A stretch of DNA of 64,000 nt, from NCBI GenBank assembly GCA_024138025.1, contig JAMXBD010001042.1:310001-374000 (forward strand), read 5' to 3'. This DNA comes from Combretum micranthum (lineage: Eukaryota > Streptophyta > Magnoliopsida > Myrtales > Combretaceae). Positions 1 through 13,212 of this stretch are shown here, one piece after another. The notes beneath the pieces were generated by a model. That model searched no databases and was not told the DNA's origin. It saw only the letters and a list, made by a program, of their open reading frames with translations. Within the stretch, counting starts at the first letter, position 1; every line of letters starts with the position of its first letter. The position numbers and the translations under genes are program-made.

Positions 1-904
1 TAAAATATATTCCTAAGCATTTTTAGTTCACTATCAACGTTAAGGAGACAAATTTTACAACTAAGCATACCGTATTTTGGTGGACTACATTTAGGATTCC
101 ACCGAACAGGAAATAACACCATCTCCTCCACATGCTAAATATTGAACGGCTTCACAAGTGCACTGACAGTACAGGCCTTGAAGATACAGCGAGGTAACTG
201 AACAATGTGTAGGGTTTTTTGGAGAGCAATTGGGACGAAAACCGAGAAAGATGAAAGTTAGGGGAGAGGGGGAATAAGAGAGAGGAAATGAAATAATTAA
301 TAGGGAAAATGCAAGGAAGAGGAAAAGAAAATAAGCGAGAGAGGATTATGCCACATAGGGGGGAGAGAGAGGGGTAATATGAAAGTGCAAATAAAAAAAT
401 GGCTAATTATTGCTGGCAATGAGAGAGAAGGTGTATACATAATCATCTCCCGTGAGCAATGGTCGGATTCATGCAAAAAGTATATTAGGTGAAATAAAAA
501 AATAAAAAAGTTTAGATAGTTTCTTGTGGCAAAAATTTTATTTAGGTACAATTCCATTATATTCGAAAAAAATTCAAGTACCATCAATGAAATTAATGCT
601 TAAATTGATGTACCCAACAACCTATTTACTTATGGAATAAGGAGTAATATATATAAGATGTGAAAACCTATTTACTATATGAATAAGGAGGGATTGAACT
701 ATACTTCAACAAGAATGTAACAAATGTCAAATAGTTATTATACAATTATTATGATTTTTAGTTGATAGGAAAAAAAAGGAATTATGTTAGAAAATGGTAA
801 AATATCTATTCTCTTTATCATAAAAGCTAAAATACATTATATTTACAATAGATAGACATGAGCGAAGTGGTGTGAAGTTCTCAATGTAAGGGTATATATG
901 CAAC
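1..904. repeat. AT-rich flank with a transposon-end remnant
   Basis: No gene is supported. Bases about 529-595 closely resemble the outer terminal-inverted-repeat sequence of the Mutator-like element at 18909-20842: both read TTTAGGTACAATT, then a run ending near ACCATCAAT or ACCGTTGAT. The GA-rich block at about 230-400 resembles the reverse complement of the CT-rich interior of that element. I infer a truncated copy of the same family. The rest is AT-rich with nothing recognisable. Confidence 0.4.
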
Positions 905-2160
905 TATTACGAAATTTCCTTATTGGTTTTGATGATAACAAAAAAAAAAAAAAGAAATCTAGTTAATTAAACTTAGTACACAAGCATAGTAAGAAGTTTT
1001 ATTAGGTTCTATGTCAACATCATTGCAAGAGCCTTTATGAGAAGCTATATCAGAATTTTTGCCCAAACTTTTGCCATAACGTTTAAACTAACAACAAATT
1101 TTTAAAAGATATTATCCAAGGATGTTCTTTCTTTTTAAGGACAAATTTTAATGATGAAAACTTTGCTCCACTCATTAAATATATTTTTGAGTAATGTATT
1201 TAATGCATTCTACTGAAGGAGGATTTCAAAAATCCATGGGAATAAGATATAAGCTTGTTATGCTTTGATGTGTGTTTTTATAAGGTTGAAGGAGAATCTT
1301 AATATTTTGTTTTTCATGACGATATTTATGCATATAAATTTTTTTAAGCAACGCTATTAAAGATGCATTTTAATTTCTTCATCAATAGGGCAAATAGATA
1401 AAGATATGGATAAGAATTTAATTAGAACAATATTTCCAGTTTTTATGAAGCTTTATCTTATACAGTTTCAACATCTCCAAGATATTTTTTTAAAGTTTTA
1501 AATTTGAAGTGTTTATGAACATTAAAGGCAACAACAAATCCAAATGTCGATAAAGATCTCTTACTCAAACATTTGAAGATAACAACATATGCAGACTTTT
1601 AGGAATATATTTCGAGTTTTCAAAGTTCAAGATCTTCATTGGATAAAGTTTGTTTCTTAGAAAAGATTTATTCAACAAAGCCAAGATTTACTCAAGGAAG
1701 TTGTCACACTTGAAGATTATATAAGAAGACGAAGTTTAAATTTGAAGAACTTGCCTTCTCTATTTTATGCTCAATAGTGGTATACTCTCTTTTGCTAAAA
1801 CTTACTTCGTCCTTTATACTTAAATTTTGAAAACTCATTGTATCTTTTTAAAACTATCCTTGCTCTTACTTTGAGAGTTAGATTGAGAAGATTATACTTG
1901 GTATCTTGTAGTTCTATGATTAGCCTGGTGTGAGCCAAAGTAAGATTAGTGGAAAGATCGGATCTCCAAAAATAGAGATAGAAGAGAAAACTAACTCATA
2001 AGAAGAAACCTCCATAGATCTTGGGTTTTATTTACTTTAGACACTTTAATTTATTGTTGTTTTATTGCATTGCATTCATCATCAATCACACATTCCAAGT
2101 TAAAAATTTGCAAAAGTTTTCAATAACAATTTTTCCCTCCTCTCTTGTTTGTTAACTAGG
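905..2160 (+). mobile_element. Probable Copia (Maximus/SIRE-like) solo LTR
   Basis: The left edge, GAAATTTCCTTATTGGTTTTG followed by ATGATAACAAA, matches what I recall of the 5' end of plant Maximus/SIRE-type Copia LTRs. The right part ends in a CCCTCCTCTCTTGTTTGTTAAC-like tail that is also typical of that group. A TATA-like TATATAAG lies at 1718-1725, in the orientation expected for U3-R-U5 on the plus strand. No polyprotein follows and no second copy exists in the window, so this would be a solo LTR. Borders are approximate and I could not identify a 5 bp target duplication. Confidence 0.5.
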
Positions 2161-3990
2161 ACTTATAGAAAAGATAATGAAATAAATTGATAACAATTTA
2201 GATTGATATATAAATTATGATTTATTATTTTATAATAGCAATTCATGCATAATTGCTATTTGATGTTCAAAATATAACTAGATATTGCAATAGCAACTTT
2301 TCACAAAATGAGAAGAGTAGCAATTGATCATGCAGTGCTCGTCACTTCACTGAAATAGTAATTCTAGCCTTAATTTTTTTTTTAAAGAGTTATTATGATA
2401 TTTAGTTTATCGTAATAGTAATTTTATATCAAATCTTTTTTATAAAAAAAAATAAATTAAAATAGTCATTCATTACTCAAACCGATGTATAACAATTCAT
2501 GCTATAATAAATTTTTTTCTAAAATATCCTTATTTAAATGACAAATTAACAATCTATTCTATTCCTTAGAAATAGCAAGCTAGCAGTATATGATGCGTTT
2601 AGTTCTTTGCTTTAACATCGGTTTACCACATGTTTTATATTTATTTTAATTAGACTATTTGTTAAAAATAGATTCAGATAAAAAATCAACATTCTTACTC
2701 AAACAGATTTTACAGATCAAATACAATAAATATAAATGAAAAACAGACTATAACAATATGAGAGAAAGTTAGAATTGTGTTTATTGTAGAGAAGATGAGC
2801 AAAGCATATTTTTTTATTATGTACTGACTAATGAACAGAAATGTGATTTAGGATCACCCAGTGACACATCAGAGACAAAACATAAAAAGAGAGTGAAGGG
2901 GATAAAAGGACAGAAAGAAATAACAAAATATTAATGATAATGATCTGGTACTTTCAGGCATTAACGAACACCATCATGATAGAGTGCAATGATTGAGGCA
3001 ATATCTGTGCAACTAACCCATATCATGGGAATAATGGAACCTTAATAGTGTAAAGTATCCACTGCATTACCTAATGGAAAATTGCTGACACCTAGGTCAT
3101 TAAATCAAAGCTAACATGCTTTTGGAATTTATCATCAGAAAAGACTAATAGATGTTGAACTTAAATTAATTGTTAGATTGAATTTATTCAGTGGACTCGA
3201 AAACAGAAGGAACTCTATTTATCTAAGACATCTATGACATGATTCCCATGATTCAAACAAACTTACTTCCCTTTCCTCTATGACCTGCCTTTCAAGACAT
3301 AGCAGATGCTTCAAATACAGGATTTCCCTACAAAGAAACTGAACTCTGCAGCTCATTCTCAGGCCTCACCTATTACAAAGAAAAATCATTTAGGCAATCA
3401 AGGATTCTAAAGGCCACAATGCTCTTGATAAATCTCCTGAAACTTGCGATCAATAACCTCAATTGCATGATTTTACAACTATAACGAAAGAATTGGCCTA
3501 ATATTCCTCATTTGTGGAATCTAGTAAGTGAAGCAGCAAAAGAGAGTACATATTAATGTGGCTTGAACCAGAACAGGCTCTAATAGCTGCACACTCTACT
3601 GGAGTACTAACACGTTACGATTTGAGACTTTCAGGAAGTCAATTTTAAGTAATAGTAAAAGTTCCTGGCAGCAATAGGAACCAGAAGCAGATGAGAACTA
3701 GAGAGGTAAAGCATCCTAAATCTCGATATCACACAGAAAATGTTATGTGAGCAGAAAATCTGAATCGATCTGCTCAATAAATTGAACAATCTGAACAATG
3801 TCAACAGTGACACACTAAATTTACGGTGCACCATCCCAAAATGTTGAATGGCACATATAGATGAAGGCATTCTAAATCAATCTACCTTTTATATAAATAA
3901 ACAAATTGAATAATAATAAAAAAAAAAAAAAGCACACTTAAATGTACAACTAGGACTCTAATGATGGAGCATAGGAAATAGATTCTTCCC
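2161..3990. other. Intergenic, 3' flank of the hydrolase gene, with MITE relics
   Basis: No coding region is supported. At 2470-2585 the sequence (TTTTCTAAAATATCCTTAT ... CTTAGAAATAG) recurs at about 8065-8160, pointing to a dispersed non-autonomous repeat. At 2635-2765 there is a degenerate copy of the AT-rich repeat also seen at 15.4, 17.4, 30.8, 31.3 and 33.0 kb. About 3300-3990 lies directly downstream of the hydrolase stop on the minus strand and may include its 3' untranslated region. No polyadenylation signal can be assigned with confidence. Confidence 0.35.
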
Positions 3991-4005
3991 CAATCAAAAG
4001 AGACC

Positions 4006-5765
4006 TTAGATGGCATCGCATATGCCATTGTAGTGCACAATTAAGTGTCCACCTTCAGGAACTTCATGGTACTTAATCCAAGGTAGCCGTTTTGAGACAT
4101 ATCTTTGAAGCTCATATGGAACAACCCTATCTTGATGGCCTTGCCAGATGTGAACAGAACCTTCACTTTGAGGGAATGGATCACTTAAATCCAGGGGGTC
4201 AAAGTCCCAGCGGCCAAAACCAACCAGAAAATCACTTCTGAGACTATCAAATATATCCCGATCCCGTAACTTACCCTGCAAATGGGGAACAGAGTATTTT
4301 CACTATCACAAACTTGAAAGATAATATGATTGTACCTGTTCACTTATGAAGATTTTCTAGAACTGTTGCATTCATCAAAATTGTTCACAGAAGAAGAGTC
4401 TATGACATCAATATGTGCAGGTGGGAATAGTGGTTACCGGGGTGAGCATCGGAAAACCAGCGGTCTTCTTCAGGACCTCTATGTCTTTATCATTGAAAAA
4501 TGTCGGGTCTTTTTTCGAAGGTACCCCCTTCTGAGATACCCACCAATGTAGCAATCCAGGAGCATGCTTTGCAATCCGACGTGACCAACGGAGAAGCTTC
4601 TTCCTAAAGTCCATTTTTATTAGATCCTCTGGAATAGATGGCCACCAGTAGTTTACAACCGGTACCACTAAAGCCACACCTGCTAGCCTGCACATTGAAC
4701 TTACACATGAGTATAGAAGAGGTTGTCATTGGAGTGAATTTCAAAAGTACCCATGAGACAAGAGCTTTTAAGTAAGGTGAGACCTGTGCGGTATATGTTT
4801 GAGGCAACTCCAGGTGGCATAGGATCCCATTGAAACACCAATTAGATAAAACTTGGGACCTAGCTGTAATTGGTCTGCTAGATCTTCAATGTCAAGTGCT
4901 TCACTTTTTACTGTGCGCTATGGATTTGGATCACTATCTCCATAACCAGCACGATCAAAGAGCAGAAAATAAACACCTAACTCCTCCACAAGTTCCTGCA
5001 AACTTGAGCTTCAGGAATTACAATTACAAAAAAAAAAATCATCAAATTCACTGAATTTTCTCTCAAGGGAATCTTGAATTAGATGCACAAAACCAAGACA
5101 ACTTAGAATCAGTTCTTTCACACCAAGCAAAGATATTATCCCAATTATCAAATCTCCACAGAGCAAAAATTCACGCCACGCAACAGAGTCGTTCTTGTCA
5201 TTCTTTATTTATCGAAAAATTTCTACCATAAACATGAATACACTGATAATTAAGTACAACCCATCTATTGGAAGACATGGCTTTTCTTATGTTAAACGAA
5301 AGGAATGGCATTTAAATGTAGGAAAGGAACATCAATGATTCCAAACAACAACAAAAGCACTTTGACTTCAATTAAATCAATCTAATCAGCTACAATATTC
5401 ATCTAAGTCAAGCCAATTTAAAACAACTTAACTCCACAAATCAAACAAACAAAAACAATAATAATTAATCATAAAAGAAGAGCAAACTAATAGATTCAGA
5501 TTTGTACTTGAGAAACTGGGAATTTCATTTCTTTGGAGCTGCCAAACCCATGAACAATGATGATCTTGTAATTCGATTCGTTCTTTGGAACACCCCTCTC
5601 TTGATAAGCCAAATACCTTCCATCTCTAAGCTTAACCCTTGATTTAGCCACAGGAGGATAATCTTCTAACTCAGTACTTTTCCTAGCAGGAACTTGTTTA
5701 CTTCCATCGTCACTCACCATCCCCATAAAACCAATTAACATCACCACCAACCCTATTATCAACAT
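4006..5765 (-). pseudogene. Alpha/beta hydrolase-fold gene, four exons, disrupted
   Basis: Encodes an alpha/beta-hydrolase-fold protein of the plant family with one N-terminal hydrophobic anchor. The physiological substrate is unknown. Exons on the minus strand are 5765-5508, 4995-4784, 4687-4438 and 4275-4006; all introns are GT-AG and phases agree, giving about 329 codons. The start is the first ATG of exon 1, because an in-frame TAA lies just upstream of a T-rich run. Visible features are an N-terminal hydrophobic segment (residues 1-16), an oxyanion-type HGFGSS, the nucleophile elbow GVSMGSY (Ser), an acidic residue in GHQDRVV and the catalytic His in GGHLIVH. Two defects: codon 112 is TAG (4920-4918), where relatives have a basic residue, and the frame ends early at 4006 because one T seems missing. 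In the adjacent frame the usual LRSLLIGEES-like tail is intact. Either this is a young pseudogene or the sequence has two local errors. No close intact copy is in the window. Confidence 0.85.
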
Positions 5766-6330
5766 CAACCAAGTTAAAAAAAAAAAAAATTAGGATTTAA
5801 AAAGGAAGGGGGAAGAAGAAAAGTCCTTATCGAATCCCCTACAAATCTAATGACTTTAATGATAAATTTCCAAACTTTAATCTCACCTGAGGGGAGGAAA
5901 AAAACACTTCAGGGGATAACCCAAAATGCAGTCTTTTTCAAACCCCAGATGAAATCTGAGTCCTCCGATGATAAAGTTTGAAAGCTTTAAGCTCACCTAT
6001 GGAAGTAAACTTAAAAAGACAACTGGGTCAGTTTTTTGTGGATTTTGGCAGATAATTACGTTGTTGGGTCCTCCTGTGGTTTCGATTCGGCAGATGTTGT
6101 TTGATTTTCTTTCCTTATACTTTTCTTTTTTCCTTTTCCTTTTATTTTTCCCTTCTTTTGGGATGTGTGTTTTGTTTTGAGTTCTTGGAGAAGAGGGAAA
6201 ATGGATGATTGGATCTATGGGATGTTCTATAGTTCGATTACATTCGAATGAATGGATATTCTATTTAAGGTTCTACTGGTACCAAGTTTTGTGCTACCTT
6301 GCTTCCGGACGTTGTGTATCTATCTTCTCC
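5766..6330 (-). promoter_or_regulatory. 5' flank of the hydrolase gene
   Basis: The region directly upstream of the hydrolase ATG on the minus strand probably holds its 5' untranslated region and core promoter. It begins with a 14-base homopolymer (T on the coding strand) and CT-rich sequence, both common in plant leaders. A TTAAATAG stretch near 6260 could act as a TATA element, but this is a guess. No other open frame here looks real. Confidence 0.3.
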
Positions 6331-9300
6331 CTCTGCTATGGTTAAATATACAAATAGAGTTTCTTTTTCGCCCCAATTTGACCAATGATAAATATAACAA
6401 GTAAATGCATTCTTTTCATTGAATTTTATGGGTCTATAATTTAGTTAATGATTAATATTTAATTATTTGGCTGTTGAATTATATAATGTTGTAATTGAGA
6501 TATTAGATATTATGATCACTTAGTATAAATCTAAGATGTTAAATTGTGATAATGTTTATCTTATTTGAGATTTTTTCTAAAGGTTTATCTTGTTAGATCC
6601 TCTTTCCTCATAGGGGAAAAGTCCTCCGATCTAGTGATAATTTTATTTTAACAAAATGAATTAAGTTTGATTAAAAAAATTATATTTTCATCAAATCATC
6701 CCTCTATTATTATTTTTCTTCATGATATTAAATATATGTTTTTTTTCCTCTTTTGCCAAAGACATCAAATATGCTTATAAGAACCTGAGAGGTGGCAAAA
6801 CCCATTTGGCTTAATGTTAAGTAGATGGCAATTAAGTGATGGACAATTCAAGTAATTATCATAAAAATATTTATGTGAAGTTTTTTTTTTTTGGGGCCAA
6901 AATTTATGTAAAGTCATAATTAGATATTCTACTATATAACTTCTGTGACTTTTTTTTTTTTTACATTGAAATTTAATATTACAAAAAGTTATTTCAATTT
7001 TGTTTGATTTGTTTTCGTTTTAGTCGTGATAATTGGATAAATTATCTTCTTGTATCTTATCACAATTGATATCATGAACATGAGGATTATAGATTTTGTT
7101 TGGTTTTTAAGATATTTATTATGTATTTAACTATAAAAAAAGGAGTATATATATCATCCTTATATTTTTATGTTTTCAAAAATTTTAAATTCAATAAACT
7201 ATTTTTTGGCCAGCTTTATATTTAAGAGCAAACAATTTAAAAAAAAAAAATGCTGAAACAGCACAAATATTAACTTTTATTTCGGCATCTTTTTGGGCGA
7301 CTTGGTTGCCGACTGGAATTTAAATGTAAAAAAAATAATAATAATAAAATTACAATAAACTTGTGCCATGTAATAGTAATACTAACTGCAATGTAAATAA
7401 GATCTAGAAATTTGAATTATATAAAGTCGGTGTGTATAGCAATAAATGCAAAATGGCGGGTTTTTAAATAAAGTACAAAAATGATATGTTTAAACGTGAC
7501 TATACCCCCCCAAGAATATTAAAAATAATATTGAAATGTCAAAAAGTTGGAATTTTAGGAGCTGTCAAACGAAAGCAAGTGGTCATGCACCTTCCTCTCC
7601 TACAAAGGGTGGATCCTGCTCGCTTCTCTGCGGTCGGATCTTACGTTCTTGCTTTTACACCTATCAACTTGAACAGAACATGTTGTGTTGGTTTCTGTCC
7701 AATTTAGACACATGAATGAATACCAGTGACTTTCTGCCTCATGTCACACGTGCTAGGGCTTACCTCAAAGAAAAATCAGTTTTTCTTTTACTAAAAGCTC
7801 ATAAAATATTTGTGATCAATTTCTAGACCATAAATCAACTGTTTGAATCTAATTCAACCATAATTGAATCCTTTTTTTTTTTTACATCAGTATTTTATAA
7901 TTAATTTGATATCAATTTTATGTATGTGACAGCAACTTTAAAAGTTTTAATAAATTATTATAATAGGATATTTTTTATGGAGAGTTATTAGGGAACAATC
8001 CCTATTACAAAAGTATTCAATATCTATTTATTATCCAAACTTATTAATGGCAATCAATATGAAATAGATTTTTTCTAAAATATCCTTAATTAAATAAAAA
8101 ATTAACAAAATTAAAATCGTATTGTATCATTATTCTGTTTCTTAGAAATAGTAATTTTATTATGATTTTATTATTCAATCAAGGGCAAAAATTATTTTTT
8201 TTCCATAACATGTTATTTTTCCTTATATACCTTTTCTTTTCCTACTATTTTATTATTTAATGAAAAAAGTAAAAATAAAAAATGCATAAAATAAAAGATA
8301 AATGTTTATATATAATTTATTTATTTTGGATGGCCTAAGAGGAAAGGATATACATCATGCTCATATAAAATCAATTTCTCCATGTTTATCTTGAGGAAAT
8401 ATTATAGAAAAGATCACTTCTAAAGATTTAAACCAGCAAGCCTTAATTCTAATCTGCTTTTTCAAAAAAATAAAAAAAAGCTAAAATGATTAAAATAAAA
8501 CGAATCAAATAAAATATATATATATGATATATATATATATATATTTTGCTCAACTCGTTTTGGACCTTAATGTTAATGTTATCTCTCATTTTCTTATCAA
8601 TAATAGTCAAAATAAGATTTAATTTTGCCCAATTTACGTGTACAACTGTACATGCAATATGAAGATCTGTGTGAGTATTTCTTAAAAAATTAAAGAAGTT
8701 TATTTTTAACCTATAACGACAACGTTAACAGAACGGCGTGAAAGTACTGTAATTAATAATTATTGATACGACTAAATGAGTGAGACTGTGAGAGACAGTG
8801 GATGGTAAAGGCCAGTGCTATGATTGGGTCATGGAGAAAATTCAGCACTTATTTTTTATTTGTATTTTATTTATATTTAATTTGTTTATAAAAAAATATA
8901 TATTTCATTTATAATTATTTATAATAAATTTTTTTAAATTAATAAAAATAAAATACCAAAACAACTTATAAATGACAAATCAATCAGATTATAATAGAGA
9001 ATGGGAAACATAATTTCCTCTATTGATTAATTTAGCAATCGATAGAAAATGTTCAGAAATATTGTTGTTGTTGTTGTTGGGCTTTCTTTTTTTTTCCCCA
9101 CCCATTTGTTGTTTAATACTTTAATAATTTGGTCCAATTTTCACTAATATTAAGAGTCACTGTAGATGACATAATTTAATTACAGTTCGCGATTAAGTAT
9201 CCCATCCATTAACTTGACACGATATTATACGATTATAAATAGAATTATATAATTAAAATCTAATATGATTGATAAACAAGTTATTTCTATTTTTATCAAT

Positions 9301-10430
9301 TTATAAATGTTTTAAGCTTGAATTTGACTTCTAAGACCTGTTAATAAACTTGTTAAATAAATATGTCTCTCTAGAATGTATTTAGATGAAACAAACAAGC
9401 CCATTTAAGATTGAGAATTTTTACTCCCAGCCTTCTTCTACTACCCCCTTCTATCTTCTCGTTATTTCCGCTTTGACTCTAATTCTAGCGTTTACTTTTT
9501 ATGTCTTTTCTACATGTTGATTCCTAACAATATATGTACATATCCATAGTATATATGAATAAGGTTTCAAGTTTATTTTTTTACAAACCCTTTTTAAGGC
9601 ATATATTACTAAAATCAAATTTCATTAGTGAACCTTATTATTTTTAATCATTAGATTTAGTGTATGGATTAGTTTTCATTAATGTAAGTCTTAACATGTG
9701 CATTAACCCTAAAAAAACAATCATATACCATAAATTTTGGTTTAAGTTATTTACATAATAGTTAAAATCTAAATCAATAGCTAAATTCTTAAGTTATTGA
9801 TAATTCGTATAACATAGAAATAGAAGACATCTTTGCAAGTAGATTTTTAATGCAGTTTGCATTATAAGTATTTAGTAAATTGAAAACAGTAAAAATTATT
9901 TCCATCGTAAATACACTTTCTCTCTCTCTGTGATATTTTACCCCTCTGTTTGTTTTTATCAAACGAAAAAAAAAGAAGAAATTATTAATTGTTTATATCC
10001 ACCAAGTTTGGCAATAATAACTTGTATTTTTAAAGTAAGCAAATGAATTGGATCAATATTTTTTTCAATTCTTTGGCAAAAAAAAAAAAAAATCTCCTTT
10101 TCAATTCTAATACTACACACACATTTTTCAACCAAGTTACTCACCGAACAGATAGTAGGTTTTAAGTTATAAGTTGATTTTATCATAAGTTTAAATTCAT
10201 TAAGATTTGCATGCAAAATATAATATGTTAACACAAATTACTAATTTTACTTCACGGTATCAAGCGGTATTATTAGATCCAAAAAAATCTTTTGTTCAAC
10301 TTAGTTGATTGATTCTTTTGAAATGAACTAATTCAATATAATTCAACCTAATTTTACTTATAACCGTTATCTCTATCTATCATATTAATTTTCGAGTGGA
10401 TCTACAATATTGTATCAAGTTTTATTTTTC
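6331..10430. other. AT-rich intergenic DNA
   Basis: No gene is supported; short open frames lack recognisable domains. Contents are homopolymer and TA runs (for example a TA repeat at about 8514-8545), a short TTG microsatellite near 9061-9078, a repeat remnant at 7960-8170 related to 2470-2585, and a degenerate copy of the AT-rich dispersed repeat at about 8845-8990. Confidence 0.4.
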
Positions 10431-10619
10431 TTAATTTTTTTAAGAAAATGGGCGAATATGAGTTGCCTTGTACGTTCTGATCACAGGGATGAAGTAGGTG
10501 CAAATTCTACGACAGCGATGGATAATTGATTTTTTTTAAAACCGCGGAGCCCATTACTTGGGCGCGTAAGTTTTCAGATTAGATTCGGGACACACGGCTT
10601 GCTCACCGGGTGAGACGTG

Positions 10620-10705
10620 TTCTAGAATATCTATTCTTTTTTTCGCCATTCTAGAATATCAATTCTTTTTTATTTTTATTTTGGCCGACTAGAATATCTA
10701 TTCAT
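10620..10705. repeat. Three spaced copies of a TCTAGAATATCTATTC motif
   Basis: A 15-18 base motif reading TCTAGAATATCTATTCTT occurs at 10621, about 10650 (one substitution) and about 10689. The spacings are roughly 29 and 39 bases, separated by T-rich spacers. It sits beside a short GC-richer stretch (10480-10620). Function unknown; it could be a degenerate minisatellite. Confidence 0.55.
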
Positions 10706-12240
10706 GTTAAGATCTATGGCTGTAAGCATATATTTTTAAAAATATAAATTTATTGGGTAATTGTCTAGAAACATATCAATTACTCTAAGTATTTGTAATT
10801 AATATATTAATCAATATGATAATTTCTAACAATTTAATTACATACTCTTTTTAATCACATATTTTCTCAGGAAAAAAAAAAAGATACTTCGAAATATAAT
10901 GAAACTTTAGAAAAATTATTTATATCTTTACTAAAAATCACTGCTGATTTAACAAGTAACTGGCCTTCCTAATTCAAATCGATACGCCGTTTTATATATC
11001 GATACTCGATAGGACTCAAAGTTAAGGCTACGAAAATATTTGGATAATTCCGTTTTCTTTGATAAAAGAAGGCAATTTACTTGTACTGATTTACATTGAA
11101 TATGATGTTGTGTGGACTTAGTAAAAATAAGTTAAATCTATCCATTAATATATAAGTGAAATGTTTGAAAGCCTAACCAATGATAAAGGAATACGAGAAA
11201 AATTGTGATTGTCATAGAATTGAGAAAAAAGATGAGAGTTGAGAGAGGAGCGTTTAACTATAGTTCTTTGGGAAGAAAATGATAGATGGTAATAAAGGAA
11301 TGAACAATGAAATAAGTTTCATGACAAATGGGATTAAGACTTGAATATATGTTTAGTTAAATAAAAATGTGTTTAAATCAACCAATAGTTATGTAAATTA
11401 ATTATAATTAATCGAATAATTATACCATAAAATTTTTGTATAATCACATGGTAGGAAAACCAAAGTGCTTACAAATTATGTTTGAGGAGAAATTGTAAAT
11501 TACTCCCCTAAATTTTTGCCTAAGTGTGAATTCACTGTATGAACTTTAAAAATAAGTTTTCTAATCCCTTAAACTTTCAAAAATTGACATAGTTAATGAT
11601 ACTTAACATTTTTCCATTAAAATAGAACAGAAGAAGTTGCAAGATACTCTTTCGAACTTTTAGATACATGCAAGTTTATTCCTTAAACTTTTATCTACGT
11701 GTGAATTTGCCTCCCCTAAATTCATGAAAAATTTTAATTGTCTTTAATTATACTAATTTTTGTTTAAGGGGTCAAAAAAGCTCATTTTTAAAAATAAACC
11801 TAACTGTGTTAATGTTTAAAATTGATTTGTTCTATATAAACATTAATCAGGGTCTTTTTGTAAGTGCCACAAGATCGCATGGGTTGAATCCCACGTCAAC
11901 AACTTTTATAGGTGAACAAATGTACATTAAACTAGAATCTATATCCTTGGAAGAAAAAATAGGAATTAACATGATGCTTTAAGTTAAGTTTGCATTTATA
12001 AAAAACTACTACAAAATATCATTAGGCATTTTTTAAGAGTGAAATTACTTTAGTAGGAATTAATCATGCTACATCTTGCTCACATTAAAATTTTGTCCCC
12101 ATGAACTGTTCTTCATCTTCACATTAGAGAATACCACTTAAATCGACTTATTTTTCCTTATTTAAGAAAATTAAACGCAATTTAAGTAATATATATTTTT
12201 CTTAAAAATTTAACCAATTAGGTATGAATAGTATTGACAA
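10706..12240. other. AT-rich intergenic DNA with a degenerate MITE-like segment
   Basis: No gene is supported. Bases about 11490-11830 contain several oppositely oriented versions of a phrase of the type 'cctaaa(c/t)tt(t)...aagtgtgaattt(g/c)', similar in style to sequence at 18435-18600. This suggests an old palindromic non-autonomous transposon, but I could not fix borders or a target duplication. Confidence 0.3.
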
Positions 12241-13212
12241 TGGAACATAAGTCATAACCCACTCGATCCTCTAGTCCTTTAGGCCCAAGAGATAGCCGTC
12301 TCGCTGGGCCCCAGAAAGGCCCACCTAAGATGATGCCTCAGTTATTGACCTCAGTAAGGAAACCTGAGATGTTGTCAAAGCCGCCTACTAAAGAAGAAAG
12401 TATGGCCTCCCATCAAGCTCGTTATTAAGCGACCTCAACTAGATCGAGCTCGATGACGAACGATCTCTAGAGTGTAGCGACTACGAGACACTCGAGTTCC
12501 ACCTCAAGACTGGAGAATATAACTAGCTTGACCACATCCCATGCAAGCACGGCTTTCCAGCTCGATGTACCCATCAGCTCGAGTACCAGGTCAATTATTG
12601 TCACACTCCATCCTAGGCATATCGCAGTGTGGGGGCACTCTAGGTCCTTAAACCACTGGGCAGGTAGTGTGATGCTAGGAACACTGGCCCCATTCAAAGC
12701 CCCCACATGGTGAAAAGCGTTGCCTGTGAGGAAAACAAAAAGCCTACATCCGGGGTTTAAGTCCGCGAGGTTGCAACTTAGACTTGAATGCTACGAGTAG
12801 GAGAATAATATTGATTTGTGCCTTGAAAAGAGTTGCCTGTAGGGGCCCGGATGGGGGCGGTGTCCCTGCCATCATGTTGCCTGCTCAGGGTGATCTGCGG
12901 CCTAGGAGCGCCCCTATACTATGGTGTGCCTGGGATGGGATGTGACAATTACTAGGTGGAGATTTACCTCAGTAGAGAAGATTCGATGGTCCCATTTTGG
13001 TATAGCCATAAAGACTATAAATAGCCCTTTCCCCTAGAGGAAGGGAAAGCCAGTTTTTCTCCAAAATAAGTGGATATCTTTTGGATAAGGAAGGACTCAT
13101 GGATTAACTTGAATATCAGAGTGACCACGCGAGATAATAATCACGCACCTTTGATTGATTTTTCTATATTTACAGGAGTCTATCTCTACGAGTGAATTCA
13201 TCTCGTACAACA
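12241..13212 (+). mobile_element. GC-rich island, probable Gypsy-type solo LTR
   Basis: About 970 bases of markedly higher GC than the surroundings with no domain-bearing frame. A CTATAAATAGCCCTTTCCC core (about 13016-13034) resembles the TATA-to-start region of plant LTR promoters, followed by an R/U5-like stretch ending TCGTACAACA. It starts with TG and ends with CA, which fits a solo LTR on the plus strand. The flanking 5 bp (GACAA and AGTGG) do not match, so the borders or the assignment may be off. It could alternatively be a diverged fragment of a longer element. Confidence 0.45.

Noticed and set aside
7486..7707. Open frame of 73 codons
   Set aside because: No domain similarity; isolated in AT-rich intergenic DNA.
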